From contig QZLH01002206.1 of the NCBI GenBank assembly GCA_003833135.1, forward strand, positions 1 through 16,064: a stretch of 16,064 nt of DNA, read 5' to 3'. Of this stretch, positions 1 to 10,373 are shown one piece after another (position 1 is the stretch's first letter; each line of letters starts with the position of its first letter). Origin of the DNA: Oehlia diaphana. Taxonomy: Eukaryota; Glomeromycota; Glomeromycetes; Glomerales; Glomeraceae. The position numbers were made by a program, and so were the translations under genes. The notes below the pieces were generated by a model. The model worked only from the letters and a program-made list of their open reading frames with translations, did no database searches and had not been told where the DNA came from.

Positions 1-430
1 TTGAGCACTTTATCCAAAGTAAACCAACTTCTTATATTAATTGAAAGTTGTTTAGCATGTCAAAATCTACTTGAATATTAATTTTCACGAAGGTACAGTT
101 AATACTTGATGAGTTATTCACGATTTTCACAACGGTACTCATTCACGAATTTTANTTATATTAATTGAAAGTTGTTCAGCATGTCAAAATCTACTTGAAT
201 ATTAATTTTCACGAAGGTACAGTTAATACTTGATGAGTTATTCACGATTTTCACAACGGTACTCATTCACGAATTTTATTTTTTTCCATTTTGTCACTTC
301 AGAGCGTATTTTGAGCACTTTAGCCAAAGCAAATCGACTTCATTTATTAATTGAAAATTGTTTAGCAGCTTAGAATCTACTTGAATATTTATTTTAATGA
401 AGGTACAAGTTAATATTTGTGGAATTATGA
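1..430. repeat. Tandem duplication with 123-bp units
   Basis: Positions 32-154 and 156-278 are the same 123-bp unit with one visible difference (tttagc against ttcagc). They are separated by a single N at 155. A third, more diverged copy starts near 338. The lead-in ttgagcacttta at position 1 recurs at 311 as ttgagcactttagcc, so the larger unit is about 310 bp. No coding frame is visible. The N exactly at the junction suggests a scaffold join rather than a biological base. Confidence 0.85.
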
Positions 431-949
431 ATTTTTATAATTGTGCATATTACATTGAATTACAAGTAAATTTATATTCTTAAATGTATTTTGTTTAAAA
501 TTTAATTATTTAAGATTAGTTTTTTATTTAATATTGCTTAATAAAATATTTTTTAAAATTTAATTCAATATTACAATATAATTTTTTATAAAAATATATA
601 TTTCATAATGTACAGTATATACAATTTTTTTGTATAGTGAAAAAACTGAAAAATATAGTTAAGAATTGGTAATACGGCTGTAAAAAGTCACAAATCAGAC
701 AAATATAGCTAAAATCAGCAATCCGATTTGAATATGCAATTTAAAAATTGGCATATCCAATTTTTGTCAATTCGTACTAAAAAATCAGCTACAAAAAGCT
801 ACAAATCGGACAAATATAGCCAAAAATTGGCTATCTGATTTTTTTGCCAATTTTTATTTATTTGACGTAAGTTTTTCTACACTTTAAAGCATCAAACAAT
901 ACTAGTATCCACTAATATATACTACCCAAAAACTCACTGATGTAAAATC
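431..949. repeat. AT-rich stretch with two hairpin-forming direct repeats
   Basis: There is no gene here. Two related segments, 682-729 and 793-843, share the order aaaaag, acaaatc, gacaaatatag and a closing gattt. In the second copy atagccaa and ttggctat pair around a short loop. The rest is A/T runs without open frames or RNA-gene features. Confidence 0.5.
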
Positions 950-1505
950 ACAATTATTAAAAATTCGCAAGAATTTTTGTTAATACTGTTTAATTTTTAA
1001 GTTCAAAGTCTGATTGATAATACTAAATTCAAAACTCAATTATAAATCATTTTTATAAATTAGTATTAAGATTTTAATTTAAAAATTAAGCAGTATCAAG
1101 GAAAATTCTCATGAATTTTTCTTAATACTGCTTAATTCTAATTTAACTATTTAGTATTAAGGTTTTAATTTAAAAATTAAGCAGTATCAAGGAAAATTCT
1201 TGCGAATTTTTCTTAATACTGCTTAATTCTAATTTAACTAATTTAGTATTAAGGCTTTAATTTAAAAATTAAGCAGTATCAAGGAAAATTCTTGCGAATT
1301 TTTCTTAATACTGCTTAATTCTAATTTAACTAATTTAGTATTAAGGCTTTAATTTAAAAATTAAGCAGTATCAAGGAAAATTCTTGCGAATTTTTCTTAA
1401 TACTGCTTAATTCTAATTTAACTAATTTAGTAGTATTAAGGCTTTAGTTTAAAAATTAAGCAGTATCAAGGAAAATTCTTGCGAATTTTTCTTAATACTA
1501 CTTAT
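950..1505. repeat. About 92-bp tandem array, each unit carrying a hairpin
   Basis: Five clear units follow each other, with hairpins starting near 1085, 1177, 1269, 1360 and 1457. A diverged piece in altered order lies at 950-1010. Each hairpin has a left arm beginning ttaagcagtatcaagg and a right arm ending cttaatactgcttaa around a loop such as ttgc. Units are joined by an A/T spacer containing agtattaaggctttaattt. Spacing is 91-93 bp, then about 96 bp where an extra tag lies in the spacer. Units 2 to 5 are nearly identical, so expansion or homogenisation was recent. The same family recurs at 2615-2850. Confidence 0.9.
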
Positions 1506-2614
1506 ATTCACCAATTTGTGGAATTAGAAAATTAAGATTTTCATAAAGATTTGCACATTTTAACAAGAATTATGTTTCACAAGCTTAAATTATATGTGTT
1601 ACATAATCAGATGATCTAAATCTATCAAAAAATAAAAAAAAATTTTTTAACGTTTATTCAAAAATAACAATGGCAACTACTTTCTTTTTTAATCACTTTT
1701 CAATCACTTTTCAATCAGATTTTTGTTAGGTGACTTAGAAAAGTTTATAGGCATATATAGCAGGTTTTTTTATTAGTAATTAAGAAAACAAATATTAATA
1801 ATTTATATTAATAAGAAAAATCTTTTTTCATTTATTTTTAACCTTAGTTCCTTCTTTTTTTTAGTAAAAATATACAAAATAAAAATGTGAGTTATGCTTT
1901 AGAGTTTTTGAGATGTTTTTTTTTGTTTTTTACTATACTGATTTTATTCTACTTGTTAATTACTTTTTAAAATTGATTTTATTAATTTATTCAATTTAAA
2001 ACAGAAATAGCAAATAAAACCTTGTTAAGTAAAGTAAAAAGAGCTCAATAATACCTGTAAAGATCATCTTTTGGTAAGAATTATAATTTTAAAAATTTTT
2101 GTATCAGAGTTTTATTCAATTAACAAAATCGTTAATATCTCGGCGTAAATACATGCTAAACACATATATTTATATTCATATGAAAGGCCAGAACCTAAAC
2201 TACCTGAACGAAAAAAGATCATTCAAATTGAATTACTAGATGTGAAGATATTAACGATCAAAGTCAAAAGTTAAAAACAAATACATTGAACGTAATTATT
2301 CAGCAACTTGTGATTCAATTCATGCGATATTTGGTTTATAGATAGCTCTTGATTACCTCTTTCTAATGAATATAAATTCATTCGTCTAGCACAGATACAC
2401 GTTAAGTTATTCAATATTTTGTCATGACAATTATATTTAAATTTTTTAATTTTAATGATATTATTAAAAAAAATCAAAAAATAATATAATCAAATCAATT
2501 TTATTTATGTCAGCTGGTGTGAATCTATCATTTTCATGTAACTTGTATTTGCATTTGCTTAATAAAGTTAGTTTTTTGAATATAAAAACTTAATTCCATA
2601 AATCAGCCCATATG
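1506..2614. other. AT-rich stretch without a supported gene
   Basis: The stretch is poly-A/T runs with short open frames only. On the plus strand 2149-2274 reads as 41 open codons with a protein-like piece (YERPEPKLPERKK), and the frame continues upstream through a TAA at 2146. It could be a gene relic, but it is short and has no recognisable family. The 12-mer tcgttaatatct near 2129 is repeated in inverted orientation near 2246. I could not attach a function to anything here. Confidence 0.4.
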
Positions 2615-2850
2615 TTAATTCTAATTTAACTATTAAGCAGTATTAAGGAAAATTCTTGCGAATTTTTCTTAATACTGCTTAATAGTTAAATTAACTAATT
2701 TAATATTAAGGCTTTAATTTAAAAATTAAGCAGTATCAAAGAAAATTCTTACAAATTTTTCTTAATTCTAATTTAGCTAATTTAGTATTAAGGCTTTAAT
2801 TTAAAAATTAAGCAGTATTAAAAAAAATTTTTACAAATTTTCTTATTAAA
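2615..2850. repeat. Second cluster of the hairpin repeat family
   Basis: Three units related to the 950-1505 array lie here. The first contains an almost perfect palindrome: arms 2622-2655 and 2660-2693, each 34 nt, around a 4-nt loop, with one mismatch. The following units (about 2725 and 2810) have lost one arm and drifted. This is the same family with larger symmetry and older copies. Confidence 0.85.
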
Positions 2851-3816
2851 AAAAAGAACTTTTAAATTACTAATTAAACTTTAAAAACAATCTGTATGAT
2901 TTAAATTTTAAAAAAATACTTCTGCTTTTTAATTTTCGCATTTCTATATTTAACCAATTAAAATTCAGCTGATCGCTGATCACATGCATTAATAACACGT
3001 TATTGTTTATTTTTTGTTTATTTTTTCAAAAATATTCTTTTCTCTTCTTTTTTTTTAGAAAAAAAAAAAGACAATAAAAATGAATACCAAAACTATTTTA
3101 ACATATAATAATAAAAATTAAATAAAAAACTTATTTTGATAATATACAAGTGCTACGGATGTTACAAATTTATTTCATAAAGTTTGTACACTACATATAT
3201 TTGTACTAAACTACTAATTATACAAAACGTGATACGCACGTATATCAATTAACAATTACTTTCGCTAATATCTCTCTGGAATTGTAATGGTGAATTTTAA
3301 CAATATTAATTAAACAACTATATGTACACCTTTTTATGTTTTTATTTTTATATTAATATTATATGTTAACATATATTAATTATATTTTTTTTTACTTTTA
3401 TGTATTTTATTTAATTTTTTTAATATATTACTAACATTACTACTATCGTTTTATTACTTTTTTATGTCTAACTAATATATTAATAATATTACTAACTTTT
3501 TATTATTTCTTTTTTTATATTTAAAATAATGACAATATTACTAATTAAGTTTCTTTTTTTTTACTAACCTTTTATTATTCCTTTTTTATATTTAAAATAA
3601 TGATAATATTACTAATTAAATTCTTTTTTTTTTGTTTATATTTTGCTAATATTATTTTTTTTACAAATAGTATATTATTTTATACTAGTTTTTTATTTAT
3701 ATTATTTATAAAAAATATTTGTATATTTAATATTATTTAATAAAAATTTTATTGATTATAAATGCATTTTAAATTCTGTTTGCAAATATAAAATATACGA
3801 TTTAATTGAATAATAT
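2851..3816. other. Low-complexity AT-rich stretch with a short tandem duplication
   Basis: No gene is visible. Runs of T and A dominate. Around 3491-3634 an about 72-bp unit is present twice; its core is tatttaaaataatga followed by aatattactaatta. The remainder is simple-sequence DNA. Confidence 0.5.
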
Positions 3817-4165
3817 ATACTATTTATCAGTACAAAATATGCAGTTTAAACTGGAAAAAAGTACTGTTTATCAGTATAAAATATACGGTTTATCCTGGAA
3901 AAGTATACTGTTCGCAATATAAAATATAAAACAATATACTGTTTATTAGTATAAAACATACGGGTTTTCTACTGTTTACAAGTATAAAACATACGGGTAA
4001 AACTGGAAAAATATACTGTACGCAAACCGTATATATGATACGGTGTGCAGAATACCGAATATATACAGTATGTGAAAATACTGTAATCATACGGTAATAA
4101 TACTATAAATATACTGTTCGCAAAATACGAAAATACAGTATACTAACCGTATATATATTTTTTAT
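3817..4165. repeat. About 44-bp degenerate tandem array rich in atac/gtat
   Basis: About six units begin tactgttt or a variant and run on through agtataaaa, atacgg and ctggaaaa (starts near 3818, 3863, 3907, 3936, 3970 and 4014). From about 4030 the same words appear in inverted orientation (ccgtatata, acagtat, catacggt). The region as a whole can therefore fold back. No coding content: open frames here are made of the repeat itself. Confidence 0.7.
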
Positions 4166-4358
4166 AGGGATACAATAAATAGTTCTTTGCTATATTCTAG
4201 ACAATTACACTTAAAATGTCAAATCATAAAAGATGGCTATTTTTTTGATATTTCTGTAATTAGCAAACTTTTAATTCACTGTTAAAAGATTTAAGATAAT
4301 TATTTGTTGTTAGACTTTTTTCTACTTGTAATAAATTAGCACCAATAATTCTTCCATA
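4166..4358. other. AT-rich spacer, nothing recognised
   Basis: Short unique A/T-rich DNA between the atac array and the next element. No open frame, repeat or RNA feature was seen. Confidence 0.4.
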
Positions 4359-4975
4359 TAGAATTCTGAACAGGTTGGCCAATTTCAAATAACCTGACAG
4401 GTTGACCTGAATTTATCAGGTTAGGTTTAGCAATTGCAATTCAGCATCAGTTCAGGTTGTAACATCAATATAACCTGAATAAACTTATTAACTGAAACTA
4501 TGATTTTATATAAGTAAATTATAGTATCATAATCTACTTTTATATTGATTTATATAATAAAAATAAGTTGTGATATCAGAATTCACATTTTTATATTGAT
4601 TTTATATATAAAAAGTAAATTGCAGTATCAGAATTCATATTTTTATATTAATTCTATATGTAAAAAATAAATTGCGGTATTAGAATTCATATTTTTATAT
4701 TAATTTATATATAAAAAGTAAATTGTAGTATCAGAATTTATATTTTTATATTGATTTTATATATAAAAAGTTAGTTGCAGTATTGTGATTTACCTTTTTA
4801 TATGATTTTGATATAAAAAAGTGAATTGCAATATTTCAAGAAAAAATGTTTTGCATCATTTTTTTTTGATATTTTAATAAAAATCCTGAAAATTTTCAGG
4901 TTTCAGTTCAGGTCAGATTAAATAAATAACCTAACATAACCTGATCTGACTTGACCTAACCCATTTAGAATTCTA
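4359..4975. mobile_element. Non-autonomous element with internal about 50-bp array
   Basis: The 9-mer tagaattct stands at both edges (4359-4367 and 4967-4975) and is the candidate target duplication, though it is almost palindromic and could belong to the termini. Inside it, 4368 reads gaacaggttggcc and the right end read inward gives aaatgggttaggtca, a weak inverted match. Both terminal zones carry several aggttgacctgaa-like words in both orientations. The centre (4502-4838) is about 6.7 degenerate copies of an about 50-bp unit with tttatatataaaaagtaaat and agtatcagaattca. There is no coding sequence. It probably moved with a transposase encoded elsewhere. Confidence 0.55.
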
Positions 4976-6338
4976 TGTAAATTAGACATTTAGTTTTAAT
5001 TATTTGAGTATAAGAAAACTACGTGTACTTTGCAAAAATAAAAAAAAATCAATATTTCAATATTTACTATAAAATATGATATAATTACTGATCTTGCAAA
5101 ATGGATCAGAAATCAGTAAATGCATCTGAGGGTAGTATGGTAAAATTCCCTTTGGTAGTATTATGATCTGTGAATCTGAATATCTGTCACAAATCTACAG
5201 ATTCATCCAAATATCTGCCAGATTTCATCTGAATATAATAAATTTATGGATTTAATGGATGGAATTTTTTTTTCCTAAAATATTTAAACAAATTTACTTT
5301 TATTACTTAATAGTTAACAAATATCAAATATTAAGAATATTTATTAAACATCTATGATATGAATGAGACATAAACCTCTAAATTTTAAGTGAAGAAGTTA
5401 TTTTTTTCTATTGTTAAAATGTTATTAACATTACATTCTGCTTTTTTTTGTAGTTTGATATTTTGAATTTTGAGATTTACTTGAGAAGGTAAACTTTAAG
5501 TAAGAGCAATAGACTCTACGTACTTTTTATTAAAAATGTTACTAAATGTTTCTTTTTATTTTTTTTTGTAATTTAAAGAAAACTTTGAATAATTTCAGTG
5601 AAGATAATAAATTTTTTTATATTTTTTTGTAGGATCTTATAAGAAAGTTATTTTTTACTATTAGAAGCATACATATTATTAAAAGTATTACATATTATTA
5701 AGAATGTTGCATACTCCTATTTTTTGTAAGAACAAAACTATCTTAAACTTTTAAAAAGAAAATTTTAGGTGTAGTTTTTTTTATTATTAAAAACTTTCTA
5801 GCGTTCCTTTTTGTTTTTTTGTAATCTGACTTTTAGATCTTTTAAAATTATACTTCTCTACGAATTCAAGCTTAAAATGCTGAAATATTATGATACAGAT
5901 ATCAAATCTGAATTGACGTAATCATAATTATTTTTATTGACGTAATGCAGTTTGACAGATGAAATGTATTTTTACAGAGTAATTTATTTTCAGATGTAAT
6001 TTATTTGATAAACAAACAATTATGAAAAACTTAACATAATAAAATAATAAATCCATCTTATTTTTCGCTAATATTAAAAATTAGTCAAATTCAAAAATTT
6101 TAGGCCAAACCTTGCAAAAAAAGAATTGAAAAATGTTAATATACTTATATACATTCTTATATAAAAAATTCAAAACCCATTTTCCTTCCTACTTTACGTT
6201 TCAGACTAAAATTATAATAATGCAATATGTATTACGTTAAAAAAATTTCTCTAACAAAATTAATTATGGCAGATTTTTACAGATATAATACTAAAACTGT
6301 AATTAATTTGCAGAGAAGTATATTTGCAACTTTGTTAC
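4976..6338. other. AT-rich stretch, possibly an old degenerate element
   Basis: No gene was found. At 5090-5240 atctg and cagat words are dense (for example aatctgaatatctgtcac and cagatttcatctgaat), and at 5890-6000 related words recur (acagatatcaaatctg, cagatgtaattt). Between them about four loose units of roughly 100 bp share ttatttttt, aaaaatgtta and tttttttgta. This resembles the neighbours (edges with inverted words, tandem core), but no clear termini or target duplication could be found. Confidence 0.3.
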
Positions 6339-7088
6339 AACTAGTACTCCAAACAGGTCAGGTGATTTCAGGTGATTTCAGGTGATCTGATCAGGTTGAT
6401 CTGAAATAATCAGGACAGGTTATTAAATCTATGACCTAGTACCAGGTCAGATTAAAGCTTCAACCTAATCTGGTTGACCTGTTAACCTAAAAACAAAAAA
6501 TGCAGTTTTTCACTTTTATTTATAAAAAATGCTAGTTTATGGCATTTTTCATATTTACTTATAAAAAAAAATGCCATTCTGGTGTTTTTTCATTTTTTTT
6601 TATAAAAAATGCTGATTTATAGCATTTTTTATATTTACTTATGAAAAAAACACCATTCTGGTATTTTTTACTTCTATTTATGAAAAATGCTGGTTTATGG
6701 CATTTTTTCATATTTACTTATGAAAAAAAATACCATTCTGGTATTTTTCACTTTTATTTATAATAAATATCAGCTTATGACATTTTTATTATTTTATGAA
6801 AAAAATGCTGTTCTAACATTTTTTAACTTTATTTATTAAAAATACCAGTTTTTGGTATTTTATTCACTTTTATTTATGAATAAAAGCCAATTTGGCATTT
6901 ATTTATGAATAATTATTTATTCTGAAAAAATTGGTTAACCAACTGACCTGATCTATTTAGGTTAAACAAGTCAGATCAGTTTAATGCAATTTAGTGCAGG
7001 TCATCTAATCTGATTCGACCTGAAAAAAAGTTTCAAGTCAAGTTAGCCAGTTGACCTGATCTAACTTGACCTGTTTGGAGCTCTAGTT
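6339..7088. mobile_element. Non-autonomous element with alternating 40-bp array
   Basis: The ends are inverted repeats: 6347 reads ctccaaacaggtcaggt and the right end at 7080 read inward gives ctccaaacaggtcaagtt. The 8-bp flanks aactagta (6339-6346) and ctctagtt (7081-7088) share ctagt in register, as a decayed 8-bp target duplication of hAT type would. The terminal zones are full of acctgatct and aggttgacct words. The core (about 6505-6912) has about ten units near 40 bp. They alternate between a form with atgctagtttatggca and a form with atgccattctggt, making an about 80-bp higher-order repeat. No coding sequence is present. Confidence 0.65.
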
Positions 7089-7477
7089 GCAACATCACAA
7101 TGTTGGTTAAAATAATTTATTAATATTTATTATTAGTACTTATTAAATATAAGGTATGTTGGTAAAATGCATTTAAATATTTACTTAAAATACTAGTAAA
7201 ATGCTTAAAAAATTAAATGGTTAATAAATATTTTTTTTTTTTTTTTTAATGATTTATATGTATTATATTAATATATAATTTATATACCATATAAACAAAT
7301 TATCATAAGTTATATCCATATCCACCCAGTAGGATGCAATCATCAAAATAATAGTTAATAAATATTAAAATTTAATACCTATTTAATATATTAAGTATTT
7401 ATTGCTTAATAAATATAATTAAATATTGCTATTTAGTAAACATAAGGTTTCAGTTGGTCCAACATCATGATGAATTT
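7089..7477. other. AT-rich spacer
   Basis: No gene. Contains a T run near 7231-7247 and many taataaatat words. The similar words caacatcacaatg (7090) and caacatcatgatg (7466) flank it and could be an old duplication of an insertion site, but no termini were convincing. Confidence 0.3.
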
Positions 7478-7861
7478 TATTTCAATTCACGTTAAACAAT
7501 TATTTAGAACTACAGCAGATTGTGCCAAATTATTAGAACTATTAAATTTGAAAAGAAAATAACGTTATCAGAGTTAATATATAATTTGGAGGGAGAATTA
7601 AAATCATTTGTTATACTTGTTAAAAATACAAGTAAATGGAAAATAACTGATAAAAGGATGTGATTAGAAAAATTTGGTACTATAATTAAACAAATTTCTA
7701 GAAAAGTATTGAAGAAAGTATAAAAAAATATTAATAATTCGTAATAAGTCTTTAAAAATCTCTCCTGCTATCAAAGTTGACGAAAATGAAAATAGCTCTT
7801 TATCATCTAATAAAAGATCAAAAGCTTATCAATATTTTACTTTTAAATCTTTATAGCAAAT
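7478..7861 (+). pseudogene. 3' fragment of the kinase-like gene, inverted copy
   Basis: This plus-strand piece matches the C-terminal part of the minus-strand kinase pseudogene (about 9256-8863), at roughly 90% by eye. In the matching frame it reads LSELIYNLEGEL, then KWKITDKRM followed by TGA at the site where the other copy has TAG. Both copies then share a TAA after LKKV, which is probably the original stop. The fragment starts abruptly; no kinase catalytic residues precede it. It cannot encode a functional product. Beyond the stop the two copies stay alike for another 400 bp, so the duplication took the 3' untranslated region as well. Confidence 0.8.
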
Positions 7862-8253
7862 TTATTATTAATTTTTAATGATTTAATAAATAAGACAGAT
7901 TAGAATAGTAGTTATATTTCAAATATATATAATAAAGCATTTGCATATTCTTATATTCTTTCTATATTGAATTTTTTTTTACTCTATATACATTAAATAA
8001 TATAAATTGATCGCTATACTAGTTTGCTACTTTTAAGAAGATTTTGAATAAAAAAATTAGGACTAATTTGCTGACTATTGTGTCATGTAATTAATTTATT
8101 TTTCTGTATAATTTTGACATTATATTCATCAGATATTTGGCTATTTCAGAAGATAAATTTAATCTGATACAAATCCTATGCTTATATCAGAAAAAATGTA
8201 GGTGTTGAAAGATAAATTTAACCAGATGTTAATTACAGGGTCTAGACTCTACC
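7478..8253 (+). repeat. Left arm of large inverted repeat
   Basis: It pairs with 8500-9256 read on the other strand. Landmarks in order are cacgttaaacaattattt, atctctcctgctatcaaag, gatcgctatactagttt, tttgctgactattg and aaaaatgtaggt. Divergence is mostly transitions plus a few small gaps. The outer edge is near 7478 and the inner edge near 8253, where match quality fades. Confidence 0.85.
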
Positions 8254-8499
8254 ATGTGTTTGAACTCTACAGAAGTATGAATTAATCATATTATGCAATA
8301 TATTGTGGTAAAGTGAAGGAAAATAGTTAGACTTATTTCTTTTCTAGGCCTATGAAAAAATAGTTTATTAGTAACAGACACATTTAGCAGGAATTGTATT
8401 CACATACATGAGTTAAAAAATAGAAGTCCTATTAGAAAAATTTTATTTACAATTGATTAGTTTATACCTATAATAAATCACATGTAAAACATTATTTTC
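8254..8499. other. Spacer between the inverted arms
   Basis: About 245 bp of unique A/T-rich DNA. No open frame, repeat or further pairing was convincing. It would form the loop if the arms paired in a transcript. Confidence 0.6.
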
Positions 8500-9256
8500 T
8501 AATGGCAGAATCTATTCCGTAATCAGCATCCAGTTAAATTTATCTTCTGAAACCTACATTTTTTTAATGTAAGCATGGGATCTGTTTATTTTCTAAAACA
8601 GCCAAATATTTGATAGATACAGTGTTAAAATTATGCAGAAAAATGAATTAATTACATGACGCAATAATCAGCAAATTAATCCTAAGTTTTTTTATTTGAA
8701 ATCTTCTTAGAAGTAGTAAACTAGTATAGCGATCAATTTATATTACTTAACGTACATAGAATAAAAAAAACTCAATATAGGAAGAATATGCAAATGTTTT
8801 ATTATATATATTTGAAATATAACTACTATTCTAGTCTGTCTTATTTATTAAGTCATTAAAAATTAAAAATAAATTTGCCATAGAGATTTAAAAGTAAAAT
8901 ATTGATAAGCTTCTGATCTTTTATTAGATGATAAAGAGTTATTTTCATTTTTGTCAACTTTGATAGCAGGAGAGATTTTTAAAAACTTATCACAAATTAT
9001 TAATATTTTTTATACTTTTTTCAATGCCTTCCTAAAAGTTTGTTTAACTATAATACCAAATTTTTCTAACTATATCCTTTCATCAGTTATCTTCCACTTA
9101 CTTGCATTTTTGACAAGTATAACAAATAATTTTAACTCTCCTTCCAAATTATATATTAACTCTGATAACGTCATTTTCTTTTCAAACTTAATAGTTCTAA
9201 TGATTTGACATAATCTGCTGTAGTCCTGAATAATTGCTTGACGTGGATCAGAGTGA
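8500..9256 (-). repeat. Right arm of large inverted repeat
   Basis: The reverse complement of this segment aligns over its whole length with 7478-8253. It includes the 3' end of the kinase pseudogene and the DNA downstream of it. The gene continues beyond the outer edge, so this arm is probably the source locus and the left arm the truncated copy. Confidence 0.85.
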
Positions 9257-10343
9257 AGTTGCAACAAAGTTGCAAGGCTAAAATCAATAAGATAAAAATG
9301 GCTATTTCTCTATATAATATTTTATATGGCCATATCTCCATATGTATAACTATGAGCATGTATCTTCTTCAAGCATGATAATAAATCTAAAATTATTTGA
9401 AAAATTGTATAATCATCTATACTACCATTATCAGAAATCCATAATTCCAGAGGTTGTCTTGCAAAATCAGTTAGTAAAGTTTGAGATTCTCCTACTGTAT
9501 AACCTTTTAAAAGAATCTTAGGAATACAAGAAAGATCACTTAGTACATGTAATGCTGATATTTCATAGTAAACTTGATTGAATTTAATGTCTTTACGATT
9601 TTAATCTTCAGATAAAAAAAATGATTGATATGGTAAATTTATTATATCTACAATATGAAATATTTTCAGAAATTAATTTACCTTTAAAATGGCATTCTTT
9701 ATTCCATAATCACGTACTTATACCAAAAAAACTAAACAATTTCTTCCAGTTCCAAGATGAGATATAATCTGCACATGGATGTATTTTTCAGAGTTTATTA
9801 ATCTCATATAGATTTCCTTCTCAATGAAAGAAGCCAAGAGACTTTCAGTAGAAATTGATAACTTATTCCTATAAAAATAGGTTTCATTATTATTTTAAGA
9901 TTCTTTTTTTTTACTAGAAGCTTTCATCAATAGGTCTTTATGATAACAAGAAATTATGCCAGCGATAATTGAGGCTATTTTTTCATTCCATTCATATTTA
10001 ATACTTTCCTCAAAGTTGAAGTTTAGGTTATTAAAATCATCTGAGAGGAGTTTTATTTTCACAAATTGCCAAAACTTTCCATCTGTTAAACATCCATAAA
10101 AAATATTTGTTAGAGGTTTTTCCATAAAAAAGTATGTCCTGGCATATTTTATTAGCTGACCTTTTCCATCAATTACTTTTGAATTTTCTCTTAAATCATT
10201 TATGACTTTCCAACCCAAACCCTTTGATAAATCAGGTAGTTTTGCTGTCAATTCACAGTAGAATTCATCAAGGCCAATTATGATATCAGGGTAAACTTGA
10301 TCTTGCAATTAGCTTTTGCCATCTCTAAATATATATAAATTAG
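9010..10343 (-). pseudogene. Nuclease-like plus protein-kinase-like gene, 3' half, interrupted
   Basis: One minus-strand frame runs from the transposon edge to a TAA at 9012-9010. The first part (to about 9898) reads PDIIIGLDEFYCEL, KGQLIKYART and IFYGCLTDGKFWQFVKI. That layout resembles the PD-(D/E)XK-like regions found before kinases in fungal effector-type genes, but the catalytic set is not clear. The second part is a kinase fold: glycine loop LGTGRNCLVFLV, lysine in NAILKV, helix-C Glu in YYEISAL, catalytic loop HAHSYTYGDMAI with an Asn two residues after its stop codon, and DFS in place of DFG (Asp at 9285-9283). In-frame stops lie at 10309, 9895, 9718, 9673, 9601, 9322, 9310 and 9070 (lowest base of each codon). 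Most would come from CAA or CAG (Gln), so this is point decay without frameshift. I infer an originally active kinase; nothing functional is made now. The frame stays open downstream to 8863, but the shared TAA at 9010 is the likelier end. Confidence 0.8.
10340..10343. repeat. Left target-site copy (TTAG)
   Basis: TTAG here and TTAA at 13369-13372 flank perfect terminal inverted repeats. The simplest reading is a TTAA duplication with one base changed. A TA or TTA duplication gives the same rejoined sequence and cannot be excluded. Confidence 0.65.
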
Positions 10344-10373
10344 GCCACTCCAATTTAATAGTTTGTTTAATGT
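10344..10373 (+). repeat. Left terminal inverted repeat, 30 bp
   Basis: It is identical over 30 positions to the reverse complement of 13339-13368, including the word aatagtttgtttaatgt. Similarity fades just inside, at the base after aatgt. Confidence 0.95.

Noticed and set aside
2271..2477. 68-codon open frame on the minus strand
   Set aside because: No recognisable motif, A/T-driven composition, overlaps another weak frame on the plus strand, and has no splice context.
3890..4090. 66-codon minus-strand open frame
   Set aside because: It lies fully inside the atac tandem array and its residues repeat with the array.
8951..9208. 85-codon plus-strand open frame
   Set aside because: Antisense shadow of the kinase pseudogene; the minus strand carries the protein-like reading and matches the other arm.
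9606..9681. Possible intron in the kinase part (GTAAAT to CTGAAG)
   Set aside because: The frame before and after is the same without splicing and the interior reads as protein apart from two TAA codons, so two point stops explain it better. Splicing at either acceptor breaks the frame.
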